The position numbers and the translations under genes are program-made. DNA of 64,000 nt from Vespula vulgaris (Eukaryota; Arthropoda; Insecta; Hymenoptera; Vespidae): assembly GCF_905475345.1 (NCBI RefSeq), contig NC_066603.1, forward strand, positions 3,242,501 to 3,306,500, given 5' to 3'. Below the pieces are notes generated by a model. The model saw only the letters and a program-made list of their open reading frames with translations, was not told the origin of the DNA and searched no databases. Positions 1-14,275 of the stretch are shown piece by piece; the stretch's first letter is position 1; each line of letters starts with the position of its first letter.

Positions 1-345
1 AGAATCACTTTTCGAATGATTTAAAAGAGAAACAATTATAAGTTGAAACTACATTCATACTCGTAGATATTTTTGAAAACTGATTTACGGAGTCCTCCAA
101 TTCCCCCTCTCCTCGTTCCTACATATCAATATATATATATATACATACATACATATATACATGTATACACACGTACGCACACACACCATAGTGAGAAAGA
201 ATTTTCCTCGCGTCAGCCTATTTGCCGGAGCGGTGCACGCCGTTAATTACGAACCTCCTCGTCTCGACCAAGTTATTCATCAAGCGCGTGTACCACGGCG
301 AATCTCGTTACGCAGAGATTAACCGAGAGGAAGGGTAGGTAGTGT

Positions 346-414
346 GAGAAAGAGAGAGAGAGAGAGAGAAATAGAGAGACAGAGAGAGGGAGAGAGAGAG
401 AGAGAGAGAGAGAT
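346..414. repeat. (GA)n microsatellite
   Basis: Imperfect GA dinucleotide run, interrupted by single A, T and C substitutions. It gives a false Arg/Glu-rich reading frame. Confidence 0.95.
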
Positions 415-1347
415 AGTAAAGGCGAAGGATGAGACACGTGGAATGCACACGATGGAGAATATTAGCTTTCAGTTAAATATTTTCGACCATACAATCGTAT
501 TATCTCTTTTAAATGGCACCTACGATACTACCTACTCCTTCCTTATCAACCCCTTCCAAACTTTAACAACTATTTTGCTATTCATCGTTATTAAATCGAT
601 TCGAAAATGTTTGCACGTTTTGAAATCATTGATGTCGTTTAACACAAATAAAAAAAAAGACAAAAAGATGTGCAATCGAATACGTATACATTTACGGAAG
701 TAAAATTTGAATTTAATCAATGAATTTCTATTTAATTCGAATAGAAATTTTCGAGCTGACAATGTGTTGAATTTTTATATGGAATTAGAATAAGAATTAT
801 CGTATCGTCGTGGTTGATCGAAATTAATCATATTTCGTTTGAAAGATTAATTGTATAATTTTATTAATACATTCTTTTTTTCTTTCCTGTTTTTTTCTTT
901 TTTCAATGAAAATTGAATAGGTGTATGCAGATCAAACATAGATCGATATTTCTAATCAACATGATATACTCGATCGATAACTAATTAACACCATTACAAT
1001 TTAATAATCAATAACTATTAACTCAATAAATCCTCGTAATAAAAAACGATTTGATTAGGATAAATCGATCGAAATTTTTCTTACAATCAAATACATATCA
1101 ATACATCTATACACGTGTATCTAAATAAATTTAGAATTGCGCAAGCGTTCTCAATAAATCGTTAGCTAAATCTAAACGATATAAAACGTAACGATAACTT
1201 TGAATCATCGTCGTTCGAATTTTTAAAATGAATCCCTTATTCAGTCGAGATATATGTCGTATACTATACAATACACTTATATAGCTAAAACATTAAATCA
1301 TTCGTAAAAGAGAATGATATCTTTCAAATAGATACGTAAAATTTATA

Positions 1348-1349
<2 letters not shown>

Positions 1350-1395
<46 letters not shown>

Positions 1396-1597
1396 CATAC
1401 GTGGCGTATGTTACGTATATACATGTAAATATAACATATATATATATATGATGTATGTATATATTATATATATAATATGTATAAATATATATATTATATA
1501 GACACATACACATATATGATATGTATATGTATGTATAAATAGACACACATATAAATGTATGTATATATATATATATGTTTGTATATGCACACACATA
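1350..1597. repeat. (AT)n grading into (ATGT)n
   Basis: About 40 bases of pure AT, then 200 bases of mixed ATGT/ATAC steps. The Tyr/Ile-rich minus-strand frames over it are repeat translations. Confidence 0.9.
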
Positions 1598-1599
1598 TA

Positions 1600-1667
1600 T
1601 CTTTCTCTCTTTCTCTATCTCTATTTCTCTCTTTCTCTTTCTCTCTCTCTCTCTCTTTCTTTCTTGT
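1600..1667. repeat. (CT)n polypyrimidine tract
   Basis: CT repeat with CTTT interruptions, directly following the AT tract. Confidence 0.9.
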
Positions 1668-4600
1668 TTTTTCTTCTTTCTTTTTCTTTCACTTGGAACT
1701 TATAAAGTGATAGATAATTTCTAATGGCAAAACTCGGAAGAAATTTTGAAAGAGGAAAAGTTTGTGAACCTGAATCGATTTTATTTCTTTTCTTCATTGT
1801 TTTCCGATAGAAATAAATATCCCTTTTCGTCGAGTTAAAACAAAGTGATCTATTAACGAAATTGAGTCGCTTCTTCGTGTAATAATAATATTACGTTTTC
1901 GAGACGATTCTTTCTTATCGGGATAGATATAACTTATATATCTATTGTCTATCTTAAATTTTCCGATATATCCGATCGTAATTGTACGGATATAGTACGG
2001 ATCGTTTATCAGAAATTTTGATATACTTCGATTTTTCATCGATAAAATAAAAATATCTTTTTAAGTAAATAATGACGATTAATATTGTTTCGAAAAAGAA
2101 TTCGTTCGTTGTATATTTAAAACGTTGTATATTTAGAATTTATGATAATTAATTTTGGAATTGATGTGAAATTTTGTTTGGAATACATCCAAGTACGGGT
2201 TACATTTTCTAAATATATATACTTTATGATTAAAAAATATCAATGATCGTATGTTATGAATCTGAGACAATTTGGTAAAAAGGTTTAAAATATCAATGAA
2301 TATTAATTTGAAATATTAATGCGAATTAGTTGAACGATAATTTCTATTTTCTAATATCTCTTATGTTTTAGAAAATAGAGCAGATAGTTTAATACGAATC
2401 TAGAACAATCCGATTTTCCAAATGATAAAAAGCATTTGAAATATATATGATTGCACGAATTAAGTTAAAAGATACATTCTATTTTCCATCACATTTTATT
2501 ATTAGAAAATGGAATGGATCGTTTATTAGAAATTCCAAACAATTTAATTTCACAAATGATAAAAACATTTTAAAAAATGCATAACATTTTCCAATATATC
2601 TTACGATTAGAAAATAAAACAGATTGGAAAGATTACATTAATTATTATTATTATGACTATTATTATACATATAGTCTATAATATAATATTTTTATACGTA
2701 ATGTTCTAACATATAAATCTACATACATACATACATATATATATATATATTCATTTTTTTTTATAAATATATTATATATATATATTATACATCAATAGGG
2801 AATATTTTGTAAATTAAAAAATAAAATAGATGGTATAAAAAATTTAAATTAAATATTATGCAAGAACAATTCGATTATAAAATTGGGAAAAAGTTTTGAG
2901 ATAGAAGGTGATGATAAGAATACGTTAAGAGAGACACGTCGGCCTCTTGTTAGTAAAATCACGTGAAAGACGTAATCTCGTACCTACGTCGTTCAATCTC
3001 CCAATCTGTCCCTTTAACTTGATCCGAGTAGTCGTAAATCTTTCACAGTTGCGATTTCGTTAAATCGCCTTATCAAACTCGCACGCCGTTAACCCTTTTA
3101 CGGGAGAATTACGATCTAATTCTCGTTCTAACGACTTCTATGCAATTTCATATATGCGAGCGTCTGAGAAAAAAAAAAAGAAGAAAAAAAATAGAAAAAG
3201 AAAAGAAAAGCAAAAATAAAAAAAAGAGAGAGAAGAAAAAAGAGTAGAAAACGAAATAAATAAATAATAAAAAAAAAAAAAATACAAAATGCGACTAAAG
3301 TATTATTGACACAAATATTTTTTTTTCTTTTTTCTTTTTTAATATCAATTTTTTTTAATGAAAAAAAAAAATATATATATATGTACGTATGTATCCGAAC
3401 GTAATAAATATTAAAGATTAATAATCGATCTCTCGGGTTTGTGTAACGAGTGCGACGTTTAACAGATTTTATGTTTGATTTAAAATGACAAATTATTTAC
3501 GTACGAACGAGATTTTGACCTAATGCAAATAATCGTAAAGATATTAATTTCGATACGAGATATTCGAAATAATTTCTACCCTTCCTCTACTCCATCCCTT
3601 CGTTCATCCCATCATGCCCCCTATTTTTGATTTCATCGATGGTTCGTTAATCTAAAAGGGGTACGGAAATTAAACTATATCGAAGAGAGCTTTCCAAACA
3701 GTCGATCGGTCGGGAAGTTTAATATTCTTGATATTAATACAAGTTTTTATCGTAATTAATGATCGATAATTGAGCTTCCGATCGAGAAGAGGAACGTATA
3801 TATAGATATACGTATATTATTAATTTTTTTCTTTTTCTTTTTTTCATATAATATCATTCATCAACGAATAACAATAGTGAGGCTAAAACAAGTAGGAAAA
3901 GAAAATCTTCTTTTTAAATATATTTCCAACTTACAATTAATCCATACGGTTTCTAATTACATCCGTACAGTTTCGTGATATTTTAATTTATCTATCCGTA
4001 TTATCATCTTATCTTTTTTTTTTCTTTCTCAATATTTTTCTCTTTCTTTTTCTCTCTTCTTCTTTCTCTTTTCTCGATATTCTTTCTTTTTTCCATTTTC
4101 ATTTTAATTCCTTTCTTTACTTTCGTTTTCTCTTCTTTCCTATCTTCGAAATAATTCGACTGCTTGTGCGGAAAGAGAGTTTCAAGGATGGACTTCTCAG
4201 AGAAAAAGTACGATATCATTTTGCAATTGAAAGTTCACGCACGGAATGCTGTCCCATCAAGAGGCTAACAGCCGCGAAATGAAATTTTGTACCGTGGTTT
4301 GTACCGGTCACCGCCTGTGCGAGAATTTTTCCGACGTAACGTGCTTGACCGCGAAGACCTCGGCGAAGAAAGTGGACGAGGATGAAAACAAAGAGAAAGA
4401 GAGATAAAACAGAAATTAGTAAAGAAAAATTTCGATACATATTGTTTAACAATATTGCATAACGATCCATTAAATTTCAACATCTTTTATTATCAGATAG
4501 GTGTGACAATTAAATTCGATGTTAAATAGGTCGATCGATTTCGTGAAATACGATAAAAGTCTGAGTATTATTCAAACCTTATTTCATATATTAATTCCTA

Positions 4601-5008
4601 TCTCATAATACTTAATATTTATCAAATTACTTATCATTAAAATACACTATGTATAATTTCATTAAAACACACCACACACACATTATTTCATTATTCACAA
4701 TGAAGACTTTTCGAATGCTCGATATCTTCGACATTTCAATTACTTAAAAAACAAACAAACAAAACGCAAACATAACAAATTTGAAATTACAAAACGTTTC
4801 TTCTCTTTATTTCCATTAAAATCTTCCTTCGAATAAGATTACGAATAAAAGGGAAATTATATAGATAACACATTTCTATAAGTGGATCAGAAATTCCCAT
4901 ATAATCTAAAGAATTAAGCACTTGGAAACTTTCGGTCCAATTAAGAAAAATACACATGTACGTATACATATACGTTCATACGTACATACGTATTCACATC
5001 TACACAAC

Positions 5009-5031
<23 letters not shown>
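5009..5031. repeat. (CA)n microsatellite
   Basis: About 11 perfect CA copies followed by AT steps. Confidence 0.95.
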
Positions 5032-5042
<11 letters not shown>

Positions 5043-5224
5043 CAAAAATACTCACATACATATAGGGTGTTCACGATCGTAAAAGACGAGTAAAACGCGC
5101 GTCATCGCTTCTCGTAATATCGGAAATCTCCATACGGATTCGAGGAGTAAGAGAAGAATGCAGTACGAAGGAAGAAAGAGAAAGAGAATGAGAACGAGGA
5201 AGAAGAGGAGAAAGATAGAAGGAT

Positions 5225-5259
<35 letters not shown>

Positions 5260-5260
5260 T
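5225..5260. repeat. (GAGGAC)n hexanucleotide repeat
   Basis: About six copies of GAGGAC, embedded in a wider purine-rich stretch (5160-5310) of GAA, GAG and GAT triplets. Confidence 0.9.
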
Positions 5261-5455
5261 GATGAGGAGAAGGAGGATGAGAAAGAGAAAGAGGAGAAGG
5301 AGGAGAGAACTTTCGATGTTCGAGCTCGATCCCGCGAGGGCTTACCAAACAAATCCTCCGTGGCATCGTTCCACGGATGGATAACGTCGATCACTGGGAT
5401 TTCTCTTACGATGGCTCAGAGACGCGCTTTGAACGAAAAAATAAAGAGTTAGAAG

Positions 5456-5487
<32 letters not shown>

Positions 5488-5488
5488 A
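5456..5488. repeat. (GA)n microsatellite
   Basis: GA run with one AA interruption. Confidence 0.9.
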
Positions 5489-5958
5489 CGAGAGTAAGTG
5501 GAAAGAAAAAAAAAAATCGGTCAGACAACATGGTACTAGCGTCTATCTGAAAAATGAGAGAAACTAAGGATAGCAAGAATAAATGTGTAGGTTTGTGTAT
5601 ATGTAGGTTTGTGTGTGTTTGTGTGACATCAGCCAAAAAAAGAGGCTTCTTCTTTTCTTCTTATTCGCGTCACGAAAGCCGACCAGGCAAAGCCATGGTA
5701 GATCCTTCGGAGTCCTCCCGTCGTTAGAACCATCGATTCACCGTCACGACGTACTCGTGAGCGCGTTTTAAAATGAGATATCGGAGGAAATTGCCTAGAG
5801 AAAGACGACACACACGAACGTTTCAACCGGTTAAGGATCTAAAGATCGACCCATGTTGTTCTACTTATTGTCACTTAATATCTATAGAGCGAATCTTTTA
5901 TCCTAGTTTTGTCTGGCTTCTCTGCGAATTTGTTTCCTATCTTCTTTTTTTCTTTTCT

Positions 5959-5981
5959 TGTTTGTTTGTTTGTTTGTTTGT
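5959..5981. repeat. (TTTG)n microsatellite
   Basis: Five to six tandem TTTG copies inside a T-rich stretch. Confidence 0.9.
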
Positions 5982-7119
5982 TCTCTATTTTTTTTCTTTT
6001 TCTTTTTTTTAAGATGCAATAAACTAAATTAGGCTATATACTCTTCGTGCGTATGTACGTACGCGTGTATAGAGTTGTGTGTATGGATACTTGTTATCAT
6101 AAAAAAAGATTACATCGATGCTATCACAGGTAAAATTGTATCCGAGTTATATTTTTCCTTTTATCTTAGAAATAAATAAGATAAAGAAGGTCCATTACAA
6201 GCGTTTACGTTATATTATTTGATATTAGATAGATATTCGTTTTTACGATGATCGGTAATTAGGGCAAATCCTAATTATTACATTCCACGCATTTTATCAC
6301 CCAATGTATATTATTTCAGTTATTTATTTTAGAAAACAATATGAAAAAGATATTGAAATATATATGAAAATATTATGGTATTTAACATAGGGATAATTAA
6401 TTTTAATCAATGTTATAATTAATAAATCAATCAAAAATGATATTAAATTATTAAGAGAAATTTTCAAACTATTCGAAGAATAATCTTCCTGTCCTCATAA
6501 TTAACACTCCAAACATTTTAACCTTCCTTCAACGCGAATAAATTTTTGCATAGAAAGGAAAAAGAAAGAAAACACTTCAAAAACATTTCGACGATCATCC
6601 CATAACAAACAAATTCCAAACATGCAATAATAAAACATAATAAAATCGACATAATTGTTTTCTATCGTGCATGAGTTATAAAAGGGTTGGGAGAGGTCAA
6701 CATGACAGACAAAGAAAGAAATAAAAGAAAAATAATCTCGATAAAAATGAAATACTCGATGATCATGTACAGACAAGATATCTTTCTTCAAAAAAAGAAA
6801 GAAAGAAAAAAAAAAGGTAAACAAAAAAATAAATAAAATAAAAAAGAAAGCTTATCTTTAGCGTTACGTTTCGTCTTTCTGGACTTATGTAACAAGAATT
6901 ACGAGAGTAATACTTGGGGATTCGAACGCTCTTCGGGCGGTGAACCGAAAAGAATAAAGAAAAGGAAGAAGATAGAACGATGGAACAGGATACACTGAGA
7001 CAAAACGAGCGAATAAGCGAGAAAAAAGAAAGAGATAGATAGATAGTATTAGAATAATCGAAATTTTATTTAATCGTCCGATACAAATCCGGATTACACT
7101 TACCAGGAATTACGAGGAG

Positions 7120-7186
7120 TACTACTCTACTCCTACTACTACTACTACTACCACCATACTACTACTACTACTAGACTACTACTACT
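7120..7186. repeat. (CTA)n trinucleotide repeat
   Basis: Two runs of CTA/TAC triplets, separated by short CAC and AG interruptions. Confidence 0.9.
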
Positions 7187-7531
7187 TTGGATTTCGTTCG
7201 TAGCAAGTCAAAAGAAGAGTACGAAAGGTCCTCCGACTCGTCTCTTTTCATCTTCTTTATTCACCCCACCTCATTCTTCTCATTCTCCTTATCCTTTTCT
7301 TTCTTCTTAAGAAAGAAGAAGAGAGAGTAGAGAAAAAGAAGAGAGAGTGGGGGGTATCATTGAGGGGATGAAAATAAAAGATGGAAGAACGTTTTCTCGC
7401 CAAGGAAGCTTCGGTTCGAGCTTAAACTCTTCTATCCACCCTCCAACCTTACTCTACCCCTACTCTACCCCACTCTTCATCCTTTGGTCTACCTTATTTC
7501 TTTTTTTTCGTTTTCTTATCCTTCCCTTTTT

Positions 7532-7533
<2 letters not shown>

Positions 7534-7585
<52 letters not shown>
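7534..7585. repeat. (GA)26 microsatellite
   Basis: Uninterrupted GA dinucleotide run of about 52 bases. The frames on both strands (Arg/Glu on plus, Ser/Leu on minus) are artefacts of it. Confidence 0.95.
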
Positions 7586-7587
<2 letters not shown>

Positions 7588-7776
7588 TAAGAGAGAGTAA
7601 GAGAGAGAACTGCGCGCACGTGTCGCAGCTTACCAGCGAGAAAAGCTCCAATTTAATTTCGCTCAACGCCTCGAGATGAGGTTATTAACCTTAAAACGGC
7701 CGGCACTCGCACCGGCTCATTTGTAAGCGTCCCAACGTCGTGCGAGGTGAACGCATCGTGACGGAACTCGAAACTT

Positions 7777-7828
7777 ACCCAACCACCCACCCAAACACCC
7801 ACCCACCCGTCCACTCCCCATCCCCCCA
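7777..7828. repeat. C-rich (CCCA/CCAC)n tract
   Basis: Short imperfect tandem array of CCCA and CCAC steps. Confidence 0.75.
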
Positions 7829-10715
7829 CTATCTTCTCAAACCCTGTGACACGACTCTACCCACCCTATTCTCCTTTTCTACCCTCATTCCTCTTCATCC
7901 ACACCGTCATGGCTCCTCAACAACTTTTTTTCGTTCTCCCTTCAAACTATCTCGAACTAACTAACGAAATTTTTACGCGATTATTGAAAAGCAAGGAGAA
8001 GAGAAAACAAGAAAAAAGGGGAAATAAAAAAGAAAGTATTCTTTCTACATTTTTGGCGTATCGATCGTACGTAATATATTATCGTACGGATCGTTTGTCG
8101 TTTATTGTTTGTTTGTTTCTTGGCAATTGTTTGAACATCGGATGGATTCTTTGTTTGGTGTTAAATTTTTTCTGTTTTTTTTTTCTTTTTCTTTTTTGTG
8201 CTGAGGGGTGGGGTTCTTTCGTCGTGAAATTAATTTTCGTTATGACAAATATTTGTTAGAAATTTCGTTCGAACGAATTAATTGGATAAATTAATCGAGC
8301 TCGTGAGTTCGAAGGAAATTGAATTTTTTTTTGTTTTTTTTTTTCATATATCTGTAGGTGATGCGTTCGTTTCTTGAATGTTTCGTTTGATATTTTTAAA
8401 AATTCATGATAACAAATAATGATTGAACGTCGTTTTATAGATTAATCGAATTCAACTCGAAGGAAGTTGAATTTTACGTTTCTAATGTTGATTAATTTCG
8501 TGGAGGATCTATATTTGATATTCCTTTAAATTTGGATTAAATATCGATTAGAAATTTGTTAACAAATTAATCAAGTTCGTATTAAAGGATGTTGAATTTT
8601 ACGTTTCGAAATGTTAATTGAACTCGAAGATGTTGTTTGATTCTATGATGTTTCGTTTGATCTTTCAAAATTCACGATAAATATTCCTTAGAAATTGTTA
8701 GATAAATTAGTCAAGTTGAAATCGAAGAAAGTCGAATTTTTAAATATTCGTGTTTCGTTTGACATGTTCTCAAAGTTATACTTATTTAATGAGCCGAGTT
8801 GAAACTTTCTATTTGAATTCGAATCGAATACTGAGAATCTTAAGAACAACTTTCGATTCGAAATCAAGAATAGTATCGAACAATTACTAGTTAAAACTTT
8901 TGTTATTTTTTCTCAAAGTTTTTAATTTAACAATAAGTTATATGATCTAATGATGATACTTCTAATCATTGGATAAACCTTGATTTATTTTTAACGATTT
9001 AAACAATATTTGATATTTCATACGAATGAATATTACAATTTCGATAATCAATTGAATTATTGCAATTAATCTGTAATTACAAAAGAAAACTATCATATAT
9101 AAAATATTTCAAAATGTTTACTCTCTTGATCTATTATCGCATCTATCGAACTATAACAACGATATTAATAACATTTAATATAATAAAAAATTAAAATAAA
9201 ATTGCAGTAATACGATTGCACGATAATTATTAGTTTCTATTGCTTCGTTCGATCATTATTTAATTTACAATTAAACACAATTGCAATACTTACGTTGAAA
9301 GGACACTTGACTCGATCTTTTAATTTGATTTACTTCTTGTCGAAATATATATATACATATATAAAAAAAACAACCCTCTCTTATAAAATTACAAAAAGAA
9401 AAAGAAAAACGATGAAGAAAAATCAAAAAAAAAAAAAAAAGGCAATAATATCGTTTAACTCGTTAAAAAATATAAAACAGCTGTCCCAGAGAAGCGTGGC
9501 TAGCTCTTGAGATTATTTTCCTTGCTCTTTCTTAATTTGACTCGAGCTTTTCGTAACGCCCCTCTCTCTCTCTTTCTCTCTCTCTCTCTTTCTTTTTCCT
9601 ATTCCCCTTTCGTCCATTTTCCACTATCCCGAAGTATACACCATCGTAAGCGGTATTAACGTTGGAAGGAAAAGAGAAGCACGAGAATTGCGGCAAAATT
9701 ACGAAAGCGTACACGCCGAATGGCTGCATAATTTCATTCCACGAAAATTAGAGTGCTGGCGATAAACGCGTAAGAGTACCCTGAAGCAGTGCTATAAAGT
9801 AAAAAAAAAAAAAAAATAATAATAATAATAAAATAAAAAAAAGACAAAATAGAAATGCGTTAATTAATAAACGATTAGTCGTTTGCTATTCGATTTTACG
9901 GAGGAAAAAAAAATTTCATTTTCTTCTTAATAATATCCTTATTATCAAACTACTAAATTAAGAATAATTAATAATAATTTGAATTATTGTTACTACTGAT
10001 GATTGTCAATAATACTGTTATATAAGATCAGTGATATCTAATTTTTATACGATATTATTTCGAAATGTAATAATTTTAATCGGCAGCTAATAAATAAGTA
10101 ATAATAATAATTTTATCTTATAACTTATATTGATAATCATTCATGATAGTGTATTTCTTTTTCTTTTATTTTTTTTGTTTTTCTTTGTTTTTTTTTTCTT
10201 TTTCACATTCTGACGATCGAATGAAATAATTTCAGAGAAATTTTTATCTCCTAATTATAATTGAATAAATGAGAATATATAAATAAATCAACGATCTTAC
10301 TTTATACGATTATAATAACATGAAACAATATTTTAGTAAATAACGATATTCAATATAACTTTTGTATAATTATTTAAATAAACATTATCTATTATATCGT
10401 ACTATTATATATCGTATCACTTCGATCATTCAAACGATCGAAGAAAAATTAACGAGTTCAATAAAAAATTTTCTCGTAAATGTGAGTAAATTAGAACGAT
10501 GAATTTCGGAGAATCAATTTGATTATCTGACAATAGTATTTTTTTTTCTAATATGATAATTAGAAAACATGATCGGTACAATGTTGGTCTAAGTCGATAT
10601 TGCATTTGATTCGATTTTAGTAAATGAAGAAAAAGAAGAAAAAAGGAAAGAGGAAAGAAAAAAAAAGAAAAAAAAATCGAAAATGAAGAGGAGGGAGAAA
10701 AGTGGGACAAACATT

Positions 10716-10717
<2 letters not shown>

Positions 10718-10754
<37 letters not shown>
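10718..10754. repeat. (CT)n microsatellite
   Basis: Near-perfect CT run next to a GAA-rich purine tract of opposite strand bias (10,620-10,700). Confidence 0.95.
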
Positions 10755-10761
<7 letters not shown>

Positions 10762-11079
10762 TCTCTTTTTCTCCCTCAGGCGACACTTAATCGCGCCATT
10801 TTCTGTTGGTATTCGCGACAAGCTCTTTTGCATTGGTAGCTCAGCTTCGAAAACAACGCGCAGCGATATTTTTAATGATTACCGTCGAAAGCTTTGCGAT
10901 TCGAACCGAACAAGAATTCCAATGGAACGCGGAGTGCATTTATCGAGAGTTGAATAATTCTTTTGTAACGAAATTCTTGTTGAAAATTCTATTCTTTTAT
11001 TTAACGTTTTCTCATAAAATAATATTATAAATATATCTATCATTTCGATGGATATCAAAGCGATCAAATAAAAACATTA

Positions 11080-11092
<13 letters not shown>

Positions 11093-11133
<41 letters not shown>

Positions 11134-11160
11134 ATATAAATTTATATATATATATAAATT
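11093..11160. repeat. (AT)n with internal palindromes
   Basis: AT run broken by TTTATA and AAATTTATA phrases that make it largely self-complementary. Confidence 0.9.
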
Positions 11161-12020
11161 TTCTAAAAGCATATTAATAGAAAATTAAATATATAATATT
11201 TATTATACCCAAATGCATGGCATAGTAATATTATTAAATATTATTCTAAGTGTATAATATCGTTATAGTAAATATCGTACGCGATAATACTATGCTGAAT
11301 ATAATTATACATACTTGCATCAATGCATAATAATATTATACTAAATCCCTAGTAATATTGTACCGAATGCATAGTATTACTATACCAGATATATAATATC
11401 GTTATACTAAATATTCTACAGAATAATATTATGCTAAATATTATACGTAATAATATTATACTGAAGTCATGGTATCATACAAAATTTATCATATATATTT
11501 CTATATTATAATTTCATTTGTATTAAAATTAATAATGCATTAAACGCTATGCATATGTAGCTGCTATATATTTAATGATTTCATTTATCTTCCATCGAAT
11601 TCAAAATCGATATAAATAATTATCAAATTAATTTCAACAATCCTCAGAAAAATAACATAGAATTCAAATTATTCGACGATAACGATTCATACTTATACGA
11701 ATGGGTAAACTCACAAAGCTTTTTTGAAAGACTATCGGATTCTTTTTCTCTCTCTCTTTCTCTTTCTATTTCTCTCGTTTTCTATTCCTATGTACGATCG
11801 AACGAATCTATATACAAATGTATACTAACATACACAAACACGTACATGCATACATGCACACATATATGGTATCTATAGATACCACACACATATGTAGATA
11901 TGTACAAGCATAGGATTTTTTGGCAAAGACAGGCGATAAGAAGTAGAACGATAAAAGCGGCCGCTTTCCTACGTGGGACAAATTCGGGTTATAGAGAAGC
12001 GTCGAGATCCATCGTAAAAC

Positions 12021-12024
<4 letters not shown>

Positions 12025-12051
<27 letters not shown>
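12025..12051. repeat. (GA)n microsatellite
   Basis: GA run leading into about 200 bases of GAA/AAG purine-rich sequence. Confidence 0.9.
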
Positions 12052-12593
12052 AAACCAAAGAAAATAAAAGGAACAAGAAAAGGAAGTAGAAGAAAAAGAA
12101 AAAGAAAAAGAAGAAGAAGAAGAAGAATAAGAAGAAGAAGATGAAGACGAGATAGGACGAAGTAAGGGAAAGAAGAAAGGGGAAAAATAGAAGAATAGGT
12201 GAAGGAGTAGGAAGAGTAGGAGAGGAAAGAGAGAGGGTAGAGGAAAAAGCGAAACGATAGAGCTACCGGTTGTGTGTTCCTACTATGCTTTGGCTCTCTT
12301 TACTGACGATTGCCAGAGGATCCCAGAACTCGGCTTTGTGCTAACATCGGAACTGTGGATTTTACACGTACACCCTATATATATCTACGTACCTACATAC
12401 CTACATACATACATATATATATCGACAATGAGAAGAAGAAAGACAGAGACACAAATGATAGGAAATGAAACGGGAGAACGCCTACACGATGCTGTGCTGT
12501 AGAATTCCGAGCGAGGTAGGAACGACCCGATCGACAGCTTTTCCCTTCAACCCTCAACCCACCCCCAACTCAGCCCATTCTACCTCACCTCAA

Positions 12594-12660
12594 ACCATTC
12601 TACCCTATCCTACCCTATCCTACCCCATCCTATCCCATCCCATCCCATTCCATCCCATAC
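12594..12660. repeat. (CCTAT/CCCAT)n minisatellite-like array
   Basis: Tandem pentamers reading CCTAT, CCCAT and CCATT. They are unusual here for being C-rich. A 223-codon plus-strand frame (12,465-13,136) runs through the array and a downstream T-rich tract, and is not credible as a protein. Confidence 0.85.
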
Positions 12661-13753
12661 TCCGGTACCTTTCGTTCGCATCTGCCCTTTGTATTTACCC
12701 CGTACGCCACAGACCGGAACTCAATGGGATGGTGGATGGCTCTAAGGAAATTGTACGTGTCGTTTGCCGTAAATGGATCATCCGGAACGGGCAGGATAAC
12801 TCGTTGGGAAGTGTATCGTTCGACGTGAATGATTATGTTTCTCCTGGAGACCTTCTTTCTAACGAAATGATCTATAAGTTCCAATTTTATTTCTCTGTTT
12901 CTACGTTCTATCCTCTTTTTTTCATCCCCCGTCATCACCTCCACCATCAGCACGTGTTGTTATTCCTTACGTTTCGATCAGGTGTTATAGATCTCTTATC
13001 TGCTCTTGCTTCGAGGAAGGATCGTGTTGTTTGTTTGATCTTCTTTTTCTTTTTTTTTGCTTTCTCTTTCGTTTTTCCTTTTTTTTTTTTTGTCTTTTTT
13101 CTCTTCTTTGTTTTGTGCAGAAGGTGTTTCTTCTAGTATTCGTATCATGTGTGTACAAGCGATTGGACGTGATAAGAGATTTGTGAGATATGAAAACAAT
13201 GAAAGAGTTATGGTTATTATGAGATAATAAATGTTGTGATTGTTACAGAACTGTTATTTGTTGTTGGTATAGTAAGTTGTTGTATGATATAGCAGTTATC
13301 AATGATGTTACAGTGTTATTCGTTATACTATTAAGATTTATTATCAGGCATTACGATTATTAAGGAAGTTTTTGTCATTATAGTAAATCATTCTGTAAAT
13401 AATTGTATCTGTAAATCATTGTATGATATTGCAAGCTATTATATGATATTGATCTATTAGTATTATCGATCAAAAGTAAATCGAACGATCGAGTAAAGTG
13501 AATTTATATAAGAAATAAATATCAGGTGTGTAATCCTCACGCTAAATCATTATTAAATTCTTTGTTATATTATAGTATAATCTAGTCTAGTCGGAAAAGT
13601 ATAAGACGATAAAATCGAAGTGAAATCGAATCGATTTCTCTTCGATCACGAACTTCGATCGTATTGAAATCGTAGATGATTTCAAAATGGTTGATCGTGT
13701 AAATGGTAAGAAAAGAAAGGGTTTTGAATATACTGAATGAAGAAATAGTATTC

Positions 13754-14275
13754 GAGAGAGAAAGAGAATGAAAATGAGAATGAGAAAAGTGAATGAAAAA
13801 GAGAATGAGAGAAGTGAATGAAAGAAAGAGAGAGACAGGAAGAAAAAAAGAAAAAGATAAATAAACAGAATGAGAAAGAGAGAGAGAGAGAAAAAGAAAA
13901 AGAGAGAGAAAAAAGAGAGAAAGACAGAAAGAGAAAAAGAGAGAGAGAGAGAGAGAAAAAAAGAGAGAAAGACAGGAAGAAAAAGAGAGAGAAAAAGATA
14001 AAAACAGTGGAAGAGAGAAAGAGAGAAAGAGAGAAAAAGAGAGAAAAAGAGAGAAAAAAAGAGAGAGAGAGAAAAAGAGAGAAATAAAAAAAGATAAATA
14101 GGAAGAAAAAGAGAGAGAAAAAGGAAAAGAGAAAAAAGACAGAGAGAGAAGGTAAAATCGTAAGGAAAACGTACGTAAGAGACGAACGAAGAATGAGAAA
14201 GAAAGATAAAGATAGATAAATAGAGAGAGAGAGAGAGAGAGAGAAAGAGATAAAGAGATAAAGAGAAAGAGATAA
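13754..14275. repeat. Long polypurine tract (GA/GAAA)n
   Basis: Roughly 520 bases almost wholly A and G on the plus strand, made of GA, GAAA and GAAAAA steps. One mixed interruption lies at about 14,152-14,190. It has mirror-repeat character and explains every long frame on either strand here. Confidence 0.95.

Larger units (their letters stand above)
1..4140. other. Gene-free AT-rich desert with microsatellites
   Basis: I see no convincing gene. The stretch holds a GA tract (346-414), an AT/ATGT tract (1350-1597), a CT tract (1600-1667), an A-rich tract (3168-3290) and long AT-rich filler with scattered ATTA runs. Two islands have near-normal composition and no simple repeats: about 185-335 and about 2930-3150. 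They are unannotated but could be regulatory. The open frames at 344-703 and 1343-1596 are translations of GA and AT repeats. The frame at 1794-2039 has no splice or composition support. Confidence 0.6.
4141..7120. other. Gene-free stretch with two non-repetitive islands
   Basis: There is no supportable gene. About 4150-4390 and 5640-5860 are richer in GC than their surroundings and lack simple repeats. Short frames cross them, but they show no domain, signal peptide or splice structure. The rest is CA, GAGGAC, GA and TTTG repeats plus AT-rich filler. The Ser/Pro/Arg-rich frames at 5052-5394 are readings of the GAGGAC repeat. Confidence 0.5.
7187..12580. other. Gene-free desert with GA, CCCA, CT and AT repeats
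   Basis: No gene is supported. About 7600-7760 and 10,755-10,960 are non-repetitive islands near normal composition. The interval 8260-9290 is AT-rich with loosely recurring GAAATTGTTAG-like phrases, possibly old decayed repeats. 11,165-11,480 carries many short TAATATTAT phrases. 12,052-12,250 is a purine-rich GAA tract. Confidence 0.55.

Noticed and set aside
10800..10960. Possible tRNA (TGGTAGCTCAG phrase)
   Set aside because: The phrase resembles a D-arm box, but no matching acceptor stem, anticodon arm or TTCGA box at the right distance could be found.
12465..13136. Plus-strand 223-codon open frame
   Set aside because: It runs through a CCTAT/CCCAT array and a T-rich tract; composition follows the repeats and no family feature appears.
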